DNA of 50,935 nt from NCBI RefSeq assembly GCF_026191675.1, contig NZ_JAKRRY010000037.1, positions 1 to 50,935 of the forward strand, in the 5' to 3' direction. Below the pieces are notes generated by a model, which had not been told where the DNA came from, did not search any database, and saw only the letters and a program-made list of their open reading frames with translations. The position numbers and the translations under genes were made by a program. Origin of the DNA: Vibrio qingdaonensis (GTDB lineage: Bacteria > Pseudomonadota > Gammaproteobacteria > Enterobacterales > Vibrionaceae). Shown here in pieces: positions 35,124-43,719 of the stretch. Every line of letters starts with the position of its first letter. The stretch's first letter is position 1.

Positions 35124-37037
35124 ATGGTAGAAAAGAAAAAAAAGAAGAAGAGCGGTAATCCCCCAAAAAAAATTAACTTCAATTTGTCTTCCGCTGTACC
35201 TTATACGAAAGCATTTTTTGGCCTAGAACACGAGCAAGTAGGGGTCTATTTTCTTGACATATCGGTCAATGACCTATTAAAAAACTTTAGAATATTTGAA
35301 GAGATGAATAATGTCGAAGTATGGCCTATAAGTACATTGATTCAAAGAGAGCTTGATCATGGGCGAGCAAAACAAATTGCGGTAGACTACCTGTTAAATT
35401 CTGGCGTTACTAAGTATTTCCCACCTCTAATTTCGGTAATGATCCCTACAGGAAAAGACTATCTTCCCTTAGATAATTTTCAAGATATAGACACGACTGC
35501 GTTCTCGACTAGTTTTGTTGATGGAAGTATAAAACATATAGATCCAGAAAAATACCAAGATTTTGATGACGACACTATTGAAATTGCAGGCGGCATCTTC
35601 GAAATTCCGTTCGATCAAAGTTCCGGCGATATTGTATGGGATAACAATCGGCTATCATCAGTCATAATTGATGGGCAACATAGATTCAAGGCTTTAAAAG
35701 AAGCCGCAGCTATAGACAAGGATATCTTCGATCTAAGAGTCACCGTAACTTTGATCGACCTACCTTCTTTATGCAAGAGAAATAAAAGAAAGCCTACGGA
35801 AATAGCACGCGACTTATTTGTAACCATAAACAATACTCCAGTCGAAGTAAATGAAACAAGACTTGTATTAATGGATGACAAAGATGTACTGGCTTGTTTT
35901 ACACAGGCTCTAGTCGATGATGCCGATAAAACCTCCCCACCATCAATAAAGCCAGAAGTTGTCGATTGGGACTGCGAAGGAGGAAAGCACAATACTGACA
36001 TTTCTTTATCTGGTGTCCTCACTATTAGACAAATCATACAGACATGTATTTTTGATGACAAAAAAGCTTCTAGTATTGATGACCGACAAAATCAAAGAAA
36101 TATTCAACAATGGCTATCTAAACTAGATGCATGGGTTTCACCAGACGATGAAATAAAGAGACTCTTGAGCGAACAAGAAACGTTCAAACATAGGATGGAT
36201 ACCGCTAAACAGTCAACCGCTGATGATGACGAAGACGAAGAAAGCTCATTCTTGTACAGCTGGTCCCCTTCAGCTTCTAAAATAGCAAAGAAAGAATTTT
36301 CATCAAAATACAAAGAAGTATTTCGATATGTTTTTGATAATTTAGAACCCTTCAAAGAGTTTTATCAAATTGCTGGCACTCGCTCTGCATTTGACGAAGG
36401 TTCCGGCTTGAGAACTTATCTCAGATCATTTACAGGCAAGAGAAAAGAACTTGAAAAAGACTCTTCTACGTTAACAGTAAAATCAGTCAATGCGTTCAAA
36501 AAAGAGATATCCAACTTAACTTCAAATAATATTTGCTTTTCTGTTATGGGGCAGAAGTCAATTTTCAAGGCTTTGTTTGATGAATATTTGTCAGAAGTAG
36601 AAGATAAAAATAAATATAACTTGATGGTTGAGACTAAGAATTTCGTCAATGATTTCAACACCATGTATGAAGCATTCAATTCCTCTAGCGTTTCTGACGA
36701 AGTAGTATTTTCATTAGAATATAAAAACAAAAAATCCAAACCCAAGAGTGCCTATAAATCTCTAGAGCTTTATTTTTGGTCTGGTATTATTCGTAAAGCC
36801 AATGGCGAAATCGATTATAGTAAAAAGGCTATAGATATACTCTCTAAAGTTATCATTGACCTCATTTTAGCAAAAAAAGAAAGTAGTCTAACATCGTTTA
36901 CATCCTCAAAAGATATAACGAATAGGCACATTAGTCAGCTGAAAAAGCTATTACCTGAGGAAGATGACGATTTTTACCCAAAAAATGCTAATAGAATTCT
37001 CTTATCTAAGTTACAGCACGTCATTTCAGTGCTATAA
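35124..37037 (+). CDS. DGQHR-domain protein (DndB-like family)
   Basis: A 637-residue protein with DGQHR at residues 183-187 in SSVIIDGQHRFKALKEA, the mark of a ParB/DndB-related family linked with DNA phosphorothioation and other modification systems. DndB represses dnd transcription in Dnd loci, and related proteins bind or process nucleotides or act in modification. The N terminus is very lysine-rich (VEKKKKKKSG), and a long C-terminal half (300-637), mostly helical, is unassigned. Its gene ends toward sspD, with a hairpin between. Role in regulation or restriction is open. Confidence 0.75.
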   Translation: MVEKKKKKKSGNPPKKINFNLSSAVPYTKAFFGLEHEQVGVYFLDISVNDLLKNFRIFEEMNNVEVWPISTLIQRELDHGRAKQIAVDYLLNSGVTKYFPPLISVMIPTGKDYLPLDNFQDIDTTAFSTSFVDGSIKHIDPEKYQDFDDDTIEIAGGIFEIPFDQSSGDIVWDNNRLSSVIIDGQHRFKALKEAAAIDKDIFDLRVTVTLIDLPSLCKRNKRKPTEIARDLFVTINNTPVEVNETRLVLMDDKDVLACFTQALVDDADKTSPPSIKPEVVDWDCEGGKHNTDISLSGVLTIRQIIQTCIFDDKKASSIDDRQNQRNIQQWLSKLDAWVSPDDEIKRLLSEQETFKHRMDTAKQSTADDDEDEESSFLYSWSPSASKIAKKEFSSKYKEVFRYVFDNLEPFKEFYQIAGTRSAFDEGSGLRTYLRSFTGKRKELEKDSSTLTVKSVNAFKKEISNLTSNNICFSVMGQKSIFKALFDEYLSEVEDKNKYNLMVETKNFVNDFNTMYEAFNSSSVSDEVVFSLEYKNKKSKPKSAYKSLELYFWSGIIRKANGEIDYSKKAIDILSKVIIDLILAKKESSLTSFTSSKDITNRHISQLKKLLPEEDDDFYPKNANRILLSKLQHVISVL

Positions 37038-37059
37038 CTAGCAACTATTATGAAGGGAA

Positions 37060-37080
37060 GGAGTGGTTACCCACTCCTAT
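37060..37080. terminator. Hairpin between DGQHR gene and sspD
   Basis: GGAGTGG and CCACTCC form a seven-base stem with a TTAC loop, then TATATTTT. It lies between convergent genes. Confidence 0.6.
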
Positions 37081-37093
37081 ATTTTCATATCGC

Positions 37094-37993
37094 TTACTTA
37101 TAACAAGTGATACAGGCGCCACCGCCTTCTTCTAGATCATACATTGCATCCATGTCTAACGTGTCGATTAGCATGCTTTCATCGACCATCGCATGCATGC
37201 CTAAACGACGTTTCTTTTCTCGTTGCTTTTTCTTTTCGAACCGAGCCTTTACCTTCTCGTGGTTTTCCTTGATTTGCTTGATGCGCTCAGGGTCTTCCAA
37301 CGTTTCTAGTGGTTCATTAGGGCCCATCCAGAAGAAGGTTTCACCATTAGCACTGGTTTCAGCTCTTTTCTCGTAAGACTTAGCTTCCTCAAAGGCTTCT
37401 GGATGCTCTTCACGCAGTCGTACCCATTCTATCTTGCGTTGGAAAAAGCAGAACGTACAGCCTGAACGAGAGCGCCAGTCGTAGTACTTGGGTAAACCCA
37501 ACCCGGCACTATCGAGAATGTCGAAGACTCCCTGTTTTTTTATGCCGTCTTCTGCAAACGGCATTTTAATGGTGAGGTACTTTTGGTTTTCATTCGGGCG
37601 GTAGCCATCTCGCCACGGTTCATCTGCGCGAATACCGACATAAGAGATGACTTCATAGCCATCATTCAGAAAAGGTCGAATCCATTTTTCAAAGGGTTCG
37701 AGCTTCATGCGGATCGTACACCACCGTTGCTGGCCCGCTGGTAGAAAATTATTGTGTTGCTCTAACCAATAATCGAACCCTTTCTTGTCATTGATGTGCA
37801 ATATGGGCTTACCTAGTACAATTTCTAGTTGTTCTAGGTATTCATACACTTCGGGCAGTTCTTTGCCGGTATCGGTAAAGAAATACTCGATATCGAGTTC
37901 AGGATAGTTTCTAGCCATGTACACTGCGAGAGCAGCACTGTCCTTGCCTCCTGATAGGCCAAGGACATGTTTCACCTTGCGTTGATCACTCAT
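37094..37993 (-). CDS. sspD: SspD: PAPS reductase-like phosphorothioation enzyme
   Basis: A 299-residue adenine-nucleotide alpha-hydrolase/PAPS reductase-type protein (DndC relative). The PP-loop SGGKDS is at 14-19. Cysteines in RWCTIRMK, SGCTFCFFQRK and the C-terminal ACITCYK can hold an iron-sulfur cluster. In Ssp systems it activates the DNA backbone with ATP for sulfur insertion. It is the last of the sspBCD operon, starting 18 bases after sspC. Confidence 0.9.
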   Translation of the reverse strand: MSDQRKVKHVLGLSGGKDSAALAVYMARNYPELDIEYFFTDTGKELPEVYEYLEQLEIVLGKPILHINDKKGFDYWLEQHNNFLPAGQQRWCTIRMKLEPFEKWIRPFLNDGYEVISYVGIRADEPWRDGYRPNENQKYLTIKMPFAEDGIKKQGVFDILDSAGLGLPKYYDWRSRSGCTFCFFQRKIEWVRLREEHPEAFEEAKSYEKRAETSANGETFFWMGPNEPLETLEDPERIKQIKENHEKVKARFEKKKQREKKRRLGMHAMVDESMLIDTLDMDAMYDLEEGGGACITCYK

Positions 37994-38011
37994 TAATAAT
38001 ACCTGCGTGCT

Positions 38012-41000
38012 TTAACTTTGCGCTTCGAGCGATTTTCTCAGTAGTTGTTGTAGTAGATTGATTTTATGGAAATCATCAAGCTCTGAGAGCTGGCGTTCAA
38101 TCGTGCTCATGGTACTTTGCAGCTCTTCTGTTTCTATTGCTCTGATTTCTCGTTTGAACGATGTCAGCTTGCCATCATCTCCTTCTAAAACAAGGGAGAC
38201 CAGCTTTGTTTTGCCCGATTGTGAAGCTGTATCGCTGCCATTACGTTGGGACTTCACTACACTCAAAAAGTCTTGGGCGTAATCACTGATTTTATTTGAT
38301 GCGGTCTGAAGGATACCCTCGTTCCAGTTCTGTTTTCCGCGCCCGATGACAATTTGAATTATGCTTTCCAGCCATTGTAGCAGTCCGGTGTCACTTTTCG
38401 CGAGTTCGCGTGCGAACGCCTTTAAGCGCAAGTCGCCGGAATTTTGCTCAACATACTGACACATGTCAGCAAGCTCTTCACCGCTTTCTGGGAAAATGGT
38501 TTTCACCTTAGTTTTAATAGCCGCAAGCATTTGCTCGTGCTTTTGTCTCAATGTCTTAAAGCAGTCTTCTAACACATCGATTTGACTCTCAAAATCGTCA
38601 GCGCCAAAGGCGACTAATTCTTTACACAAGTCTTTGATGAGTAGTGTATGAGGATCATTTGCTTGTAAAAATAGATCCCGGACCCTCAAGTAGGTTCTGT
38701 TACGCTCGTCATTGTCTGGGAGAATATGGTGCGCATTTTTCACCCAGTGCGGAAGGTTGTGCATTGTCGTCACTAACGGCGTTGCGACAGACAGGATGTT
38801 ATTGGAGACATCGCGGTTTGTTTCAGACGCCGCGAAAATCGCGAGATGCTGCAACCACTCTTTCTCATCCTTCGCCAACACTATATATTTGACGGCAAGA
38901 TTGCCCGTGGTCTTAATCAGCTTGTGCACATAGTCGGTATCGGGCTCTGCAATGAAGGCAAATTCACCAGACATATCTTTCTCGTAATAGGCGATTTGTT
39001 CACCCATCGACTTCAAAAACGCGAGCAAGAAGATGGGAATGACCCCCTTTGTCAAACCGAAAGGCGCGCTTGCCCAAAGCTCTGCGATTTCAGATAAATC
39101 GACCTCGTTACCCTTGCAATCTTTTAGGCGTTTTTCCGCAGCGGTGAATACGGCATTAAACTTTTTGTCTAGATGCTCTCTAAACCAATGCTGACCCTTT
39201 TCACCTACAGCTGAGTGAATATCAGTGTTTTTTAAGCAGCTAATATACATGGATTTCTCTGGTGGAAAGCCCTCAATACCTAAGTCCTCTTGATCTTCTT
39301 CATCAAGCATCGCTTCAAGCAGCTTTTTCAAAGCGGAAACAGCCGTACCAGAAAGTTTGTTGCGGTTAACGAGCTCGTTAAGAATTCTAGGAGTTTGATG
39401 GTATATGCTATCAGCGGCAAAGGTAGCGATTTCACTCATCGTTTCTTTGTCGTAGACCACGCCATTGTGTATCCATCGTGCGAAATTAAAGGCAGTCGTC
39501 AATGCGGCGTCTAAAGCCGACTGAGCGTTAAACGAGCGTGCTTTGTGCTCTTCTCGAGCGACCTTGTCGTGTGTCAGTGCGGCGCCGGTAGTTTTGTCGC
39601 TTTTGATGAGCTCTAGCGCGTACTTTTCATTGGCTAAGCTAATGATTTCATTTGCATTAGGTGCACATGCGATCATCAATGATTTATCATTGCGTGTCAA
39701 CTCAAGTAGGCGCTCTTCTGGCTCATCTTTGAGTAATAACAAGAAATTTGCAAACTCGCCATTTCGTGAGCCTGTTAGGGTCGGCATATCGATATGGTTA
39801 AGTTGCATCGCTACAGTTTGAGCGGCCCATCTCAATGTACCAAATTCGTGATAGTGCCTTTTCGCAATCACTTGGGAGCTAAACTGGATACGTTCAATGG
39901 CTTCGTGGCTGTTATGTAGTTGTTCGACTTTTTCTTCCACTAAGCCGGCAATATCGAGATCGGAGCCTTCAAACACGACCCAAGCCGATAAATACTTTCT
40001 AAAAACGATGCATGAGGCTTCTTTAAGTTGTTGTAAGAACCCTTTAAGCTGCTTTTTATCAGTCATCTCGGTGGCGGTAAGAAGCACGCTCTCCGTCGCC
40101 GTTAGATTGGCAGATTTACCAAACAAGGTAATTAACGAGATCGCTTTAAGTAAGGCGATGCATTGTGGAGAAAAGTCTTGTTTGAGTGCTTTTCTTATCG
40201 CATCTGCCGCGGTTGCCCAACCATGCCCATCCGGAGAGCCTAATATAGCGTGTTCCATGTTGGCTTCAAGGTAGTCCCACAGGAGGCTAAGATCGTATCG
40301 CGCGTTTTGGTCACTCGTTTGTTGCAAGAAAAGTTGGAAACTGAATTGCTCGTGCGAGTTCAAAAAGCTGAACGTACTGCGTTCGTTTTGACTAAAGCGT
40401 CTCTTGGCAATAGGCCCTAAGAGCAAAGCTGTTAATGGGTGAAGGGGAACACATTGCTCGAGTCGCGTGAACAGCAACTCTTTACGCTGTTGTTTGTCTT
40501 CCAGTGCTGCGAGTACGCGTTGCACTAACTCATCACCACTGCGGTGTGGCGACGTTGTTTTAATTGAATTACTGATCAGCGCGACTGTTTCATCCGTCGA
40601 TACATTGTACAGAATGTCGCTATAGCGGCCTTGAATTTTGGCCCATTCATCTTGCAGCTTAGTGCCGCGTTCTTTTGCATATTCACTAAATGCTTGGTGT
40701 AGCAAGCCTAAGAAGATGACCGGAGTATCAATGCGAGAGAGCTCTTCAGCGATGTCTTGAAACAAGTGTAAATCACCGCCACTTCGGTTAATGAACTCTA
40801 AGCTTTTTCCCATTTCATCAGCAATAATCAGCACGCCATCGACACAATGTGCTACATCGTCAAAGAGGGCCTTCCATGTGCTAATCAGTTCGCTATCACT
40901 CTCAACACTGGCTTTACGGTACTTGTTGAGCACTTTGGTATTATGCGTCTTAGGGTGCTCCTCAAGTGCTCTTAACGTGGCATTCCAAAAAGATTCGATC

Positions 41001-41362
41001 GGGCCAGTGACCCCGCCTACTGCTCGTATTTGTAGCCAGCCTTTTTGGTAAGGAGCACTCTCTTCTAATAGAGATTGTGATTCTGTGTTAATGGTGTCGA
41101 TTGCGGCACTGCGAATACCTGAATCAGCGTGCAATAGGCCCGCCATAAGTAGCGCAACCGTCGATTTACCGGAACCGTAGGCGCCGGTTAATGTGTACGC
41201 ACTTTGCCCTGTTTGGCCGTACTGGCGAAAGAGCGTTTCTAAGGACGCTTGTGCGGTGCCGTGATAAACCAAGCCAGGAAAGAAGTCGGTGCTCAAGTCA
41301 CTATCTATACGTGTAGAGCGTTGATGGCGTGTAGCGATAGAGTATTGTTTACTGAGAGTCAC
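38012..41362 (-). CDS. sspC: SspC: large P-loop ATPase of the phosphorothioation complex
   Basis: A 1116-residue protein with Walker A TGAYGSGKST (K66) and Walker B VLIIADEMGKS, and otherwise helical. The size, location between SspB and SspD and lack of SMC-type coiled coils fit SspC, the ATPase that drives single-strand phosphorothioation. It begins at GTG 41362 with GAGGA nine bases upstream inside the end of sspB. BrxC/PglY-type ATPases of defence systems look similar and were considered, but the gene order favours SspC. Confidence 0.85.
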   Translation of the reverse strand: MTLSKQYSIATRHQRSTRIDSDLSTDFFPGLVYHGTAQASLETLFRQYGQTGQSAYTLTGAYGSGKSTVALLMAGLLHADSGIRSAAIDTINTESQSLLEESAPYQKGWLQIRAVGGVTGPIESFWNATLRALEEHPKTHNTKVLNKYRKASVESDSELISTWKALFDDVAHCVDGVLIIADEMGKSLEFINRSGGDLHLFQDIAEELSRIDTPVIFLGLLHQAFSEYAKERGTKLQDEWAKIQGRYSDILYNVSTDETVALISNSIKTTSPHRSGDELVQRVLAALEDKQQRKELLFTRLEQCVPLHPLTALLLGPIAKRRFSQNERSTFSFLNSHEQFSFQLFLQQTSDQNARYDLSLLWDYLEANMEHAILGSPDGHGWATAADAIRKALKQDFSPQCIALLKAISLITLFGKSANLTATESVLLTATEMTDKKQLKGFLQQLKEASCIVFRKYLSAWVVFEGSDLDIAGLVEEKVEQLHNSHEAIERIQFSSQVIAKRHYHEFGTLRWAAQTVAMQLNHIDMPTLTGSRNGEFANFLLLLKDEPEERLLELTRNDKSLMIACAPNANEIISLANEKYALELIKSDKTTGAALTHDKVAREEHKARSFNAQSALDAALTTAFNFARWIHNGVVYDKETMSEIATFAADSIYHQTPRILNELVNRNKLSGTAVSALKKLLEAMLDEEDQEDLGIEGFPPEKSMYISCLKNTDIHSAVGEKGQHWFREHLDKKFNAVFTAAEKRLKDCKGNEVDLSEIAELWASAPFGLTKGVIPIFLLAFLKSMGEQIAYYEKDMSGEFAFIAEPDTDYVHKLIKTTGNLAVKYIVLAKDEKEWLQHLAIFAASETNRDVSNNILSVATPLVTTMHNLPHWVKNAHHILPDNDERNRTYLRVRDLFLQANDPHTLLIKDLCKELVAFGADDFESQIDVLEDCFKTLRQKHEQMLAAIKTKVKTIFPESGEELADMCQYVEQNSGDLRLKAFARELAKSDTGLLQWLESIIQIVIGRGKQNWNEGILQTASNKISDYAQDFLSVVKSQRNGSDTASQSGKTKLVSLVLEGDDGKLTSFKREIRAIETEELQSTMSTIERQLSELDDFHKINLLQQLLRKSLEAQS

Positions 41363-41364
41363 GC

Positions 41365-42321
41365 TTATTTATCCTCTGGTTGGTAGTAGTGTTTAAGGTA
41401 CTGGCTTGGGTCTGTGCTATCAATGTTGTCAAACGAGTGCTGTACTTGTCTTAAGCCTTGGGTATCGGTCCACGCAATTTTGCCATCAGTGAGTGTTTCG
41501 ACTTGATCCAGCTTGTCACTAAGCCCTGCGGAAGATAGGCGGAAAACCCGGCCTGGGGAGCCTACATCATTTAGCAATGCATCAAAAGATAACGTGTTCA
41601 CCTGGCTACCTTGATGCCTACGCTTCATATAGTCGATCAGTGCATAGGTGAAAATTTCGACCGGCAACGAAGGGCGACGAGCTAGCTCGGCAAGATAGCT
41701 CTTTGCGTCCTCTTGCTTGAGTAATGCGAGTTCTGTAAAAGGAGAGGCAAAGCTGTCTTCGTTGATTTTGTTCGACTGTAACGATTTGTGGGCATACATT
41801 TGCAAAAGACAATCGATGTCCTTATTCAGCGTTGCCTCTGTAAGTTCCTTTTCGTGATTCGCTAGAGCGTCTTTGGTTTCGGTCGCTAAAGAGTCTTTCT
41901 TTACTTTTATTCCATTGAAATAATTAAAGAAAAACCTGGAAGCATTGAGTTCGCCTTTACTAGGCTTGATAGATTGCAGCAGCCAATGTAAAAGCCAAGT
42001 AGTACCGATTTTATCGAGGTATTCGTCATAAGCTGATTGCTCGTTGTTGTGCGTAAACAACCGCTTAGCGAGAGGCGTCAGGCAATAAATCTGCTCTTTA
42101 TTGTCAATACATGTCACCAAGTTCAGCGCACGGATCCAGTGCCGCACAGACAGCACCATATTTTTACCCATGCCCATCGATTGCATTTGTTGCTCGATGT
42201 TCGACTTACTAGAAAGGGACTCTCCTTTTACAACCTCTTGAATAATCTTGTAAATCCATCCATAACGGATAGGGAAAGTTTGATGTCCGGAGAATTTCAG
42301 TGTCGTAGATTCGATGCTCAA
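41365..42321 (-). CDS. sspB: SspB: DUF4007 DNA nickase/binding component
   Basis: A 318-residue DUF4007 protein (KFSGHQTFPIRYGWIYKI at the start, winged-helix-like N-terminal half). SspB nicks or binds DNA at the modification site for sulfur incorporation on one strand. It is the first gene of sspBCD, divergent from sspA across 342 bases. Confidence 0.88.
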   Translation of the reverse strand: MSIESTTLKFSGHQTFPIRYGWIYKIIQEVVKGESLSSKSNIEQQMQSMGMGKNMVLSVRHWIRALNLVTCIDNKEQIYCLTPLAKRLFTHNNEQSAYDEYLDKIGTTWLLHWLLQSIKPSKGELNASRFFFNYFNGIKVKKDSLATETKDALANHEKELTEATLNKDIDCLLQMYAHKSLQSNKINEDSFASPFTELALLKQEDAKSYLAELARRPSLPVEIFTYALIDYMKRRHQGSQVNTLSFDALLNDVGSPGRVFRLSSAGLSDKLDQVETLTDGKIAWTDTQGLRQVQHSFDNIDSTDPSQYLKHYYQPEDK

Positions 42322-42663
42322 TGTGCTTACCTTGCTGAATTGGAGATTTTATCCAAACAGTGATCTTACACATTAATGCCGGCAGGTCTAGGTGCTTTTG
42401 CTGAAAGTTGACAGAGGGTTGTTTTTTTATACAGTACTTTGATAAAAATGGGACTCTGAACAATAGAAAGCTCAAAAACGATTGTTCATTATATTTAAAC
42501 AAATAGAAAACGCTAACACAAATATACAAGCACATGGAAAAAGAATAATATATGATAAAAATCAATAGCTTATAAATATCTCACCAATAATTCGCTTTAA
42601 GGTTCACCTCGATAGGTATAAGATGACAATGCTTCTTTTAAACTTCAAACCCTTCAGGGCTTT
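42322..42663. promoter_or_regulatory. Divergent control region between sspB and sspA
   Basis: A strongly AT-rich gap with no convincing coding frame. It must hold the promoters for sspBCD (minus) and sspA (plus). No clear operator repeat was recognised. Confidence 0.45.
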
Positions 42664-43719
42664 ATGAATAACTACTTCGATTATGCAGCATCAACTCCGG
42701 TCTCTCAGCACATTTTAAATGCAATGAAACCTTGGGAGAACGAAAAGTTTGCGAACGCATCTTCAGCTCACCAAGCAGGGCGAGCCAGCGCACAGGCGAT
42801 CCAGAGAGCAAGAGAGCTAATCGCGGACAAAATAGGAGCTCTTCCAAGTGAAATTATTTTCACCAGTGGTGCTAGTGAAGCGAATAACCTCGCTATAAAA
42901 GGTGTTGCTTTCAAACATCTTGATGGCAAAGGGCATATTATTACTTCAGAGATCGAACACAAGTGTATTCTCAATGCCTGTGCTTTTCTCGAGTCAATTG
43001 GCTTCGTAGTGACTTACCTCGCGCCAGATAAGAATGGCCGCATATCGCCGTCTTCTCTCGCAGAAGAAATACGAAGTGACACAATTCTGATTTCTATCCA
43101 TCACGTCAATAATGAGCTTGGGACTATTCAATCCATAGAAGAATTTGGTGCGATAGCTTTTGAGCACAATATCCCCTTTCACACTGACGCCGCGCAGAGC
43201 TTTTGTAAGTGTGACATCGACGTAGACGATATGGATATAGACATGCTCTCTTTATCAGGTCACAAAATCTACGGTCCGAAAGGTATAGGTGCGCTTTACG
43301 TACGGGACGCCCGAGACTCTGAACTCGTCCCATTGATTCACGGTGGCGGCCAAGAAGCAGGGTTGCGAGGCGGCACCTCCCCTACCCCGTTGATAGTCGG
43401 ACTCGCAGCTGCAGTAGAATCGTATCCAACAAAATCAGACCCTATCGAAAAGCAATTTCTCGACGTCATGACGCAGTTTGATTGTATAAGGAACGGCGGT
43501 GTGTCCGTAGTGCCGTCTACGTGGAGCGTTACATTCCACACTGATGAAGAAGTGACGCGCTTTACGAGCGATTATCCTTGGCTGATTTCTCAAGGTTCTG
43601 CGTGTAATGCACTCTCAAATGTGGCTTCACATGTCCTGTCAGCTATTGGGATGTCCGAAGAAGTTGCACGGCGCACTTATCGCATCAGTCTTCCTCCATA
43701 TCAGCTTAGCGAGAGTTGA
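42664..43719 (+). CDS. sspA: SspA: cysteine desulfurase for DNA phosphorothioation
   Basis: A 351-residue NifS/IscS-type PLP enzyme. PLP lysine K201 in SGHKIYGPKG, HTDAAQSF for cofactor contact, and catalytic cysteine C314 in QGSACN on a short loop. It mobilises sulfur from cysteine for the SspD iron-sulfur chemistry. It is shorter than IscS (about 400). Here it stands divergent from sspBCD, not in one operon. Its last 14 bases overlap the end of the convergent methyltransferase gene. Confidence 0.92.
   Translation: MNNYFDYAASTPVSQHILNAMKPWENEKFANASSAHQAGRASAQAIQRARELIADKIGALPSEIIFTSGASEANNLAIKGVAFKHLDGKGHIITSEIEHKCILNACAFLESIGFVVTYLAPDKNGRISPSSLAEEIRSDTILISIHHVNNELGTIQSIEEFGAIAFEHNIPFHTDAAQSFCKCDIDVDDMDIDMLSLSGHKIYGPKGIGALYVRDARDSELVPLIHGGGQEAGLRGGTSPTPLIVGLAAAVESYPTKSDPIEKQFLDVMTQFDCIRNGGVSVVPSTWSVTFHTDEEVTRFTSDYPWLISQGSACNALSNVASHVLSAIGMSEEVARRTYRISLPPYQLSES

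Noticed and set aside
38012..41362. BREX BrxC ATPase
   Set aside because: No other BREX gene nearby; the surrounding sspA, sspB and sspD fix it as SspC.
42209..42565. 118-residue minus-strand frame upstream of sspB
   Set aside because: Partly out-of-frame in sspB and AT-rich; no ribosome-binding site or recognisable domain.
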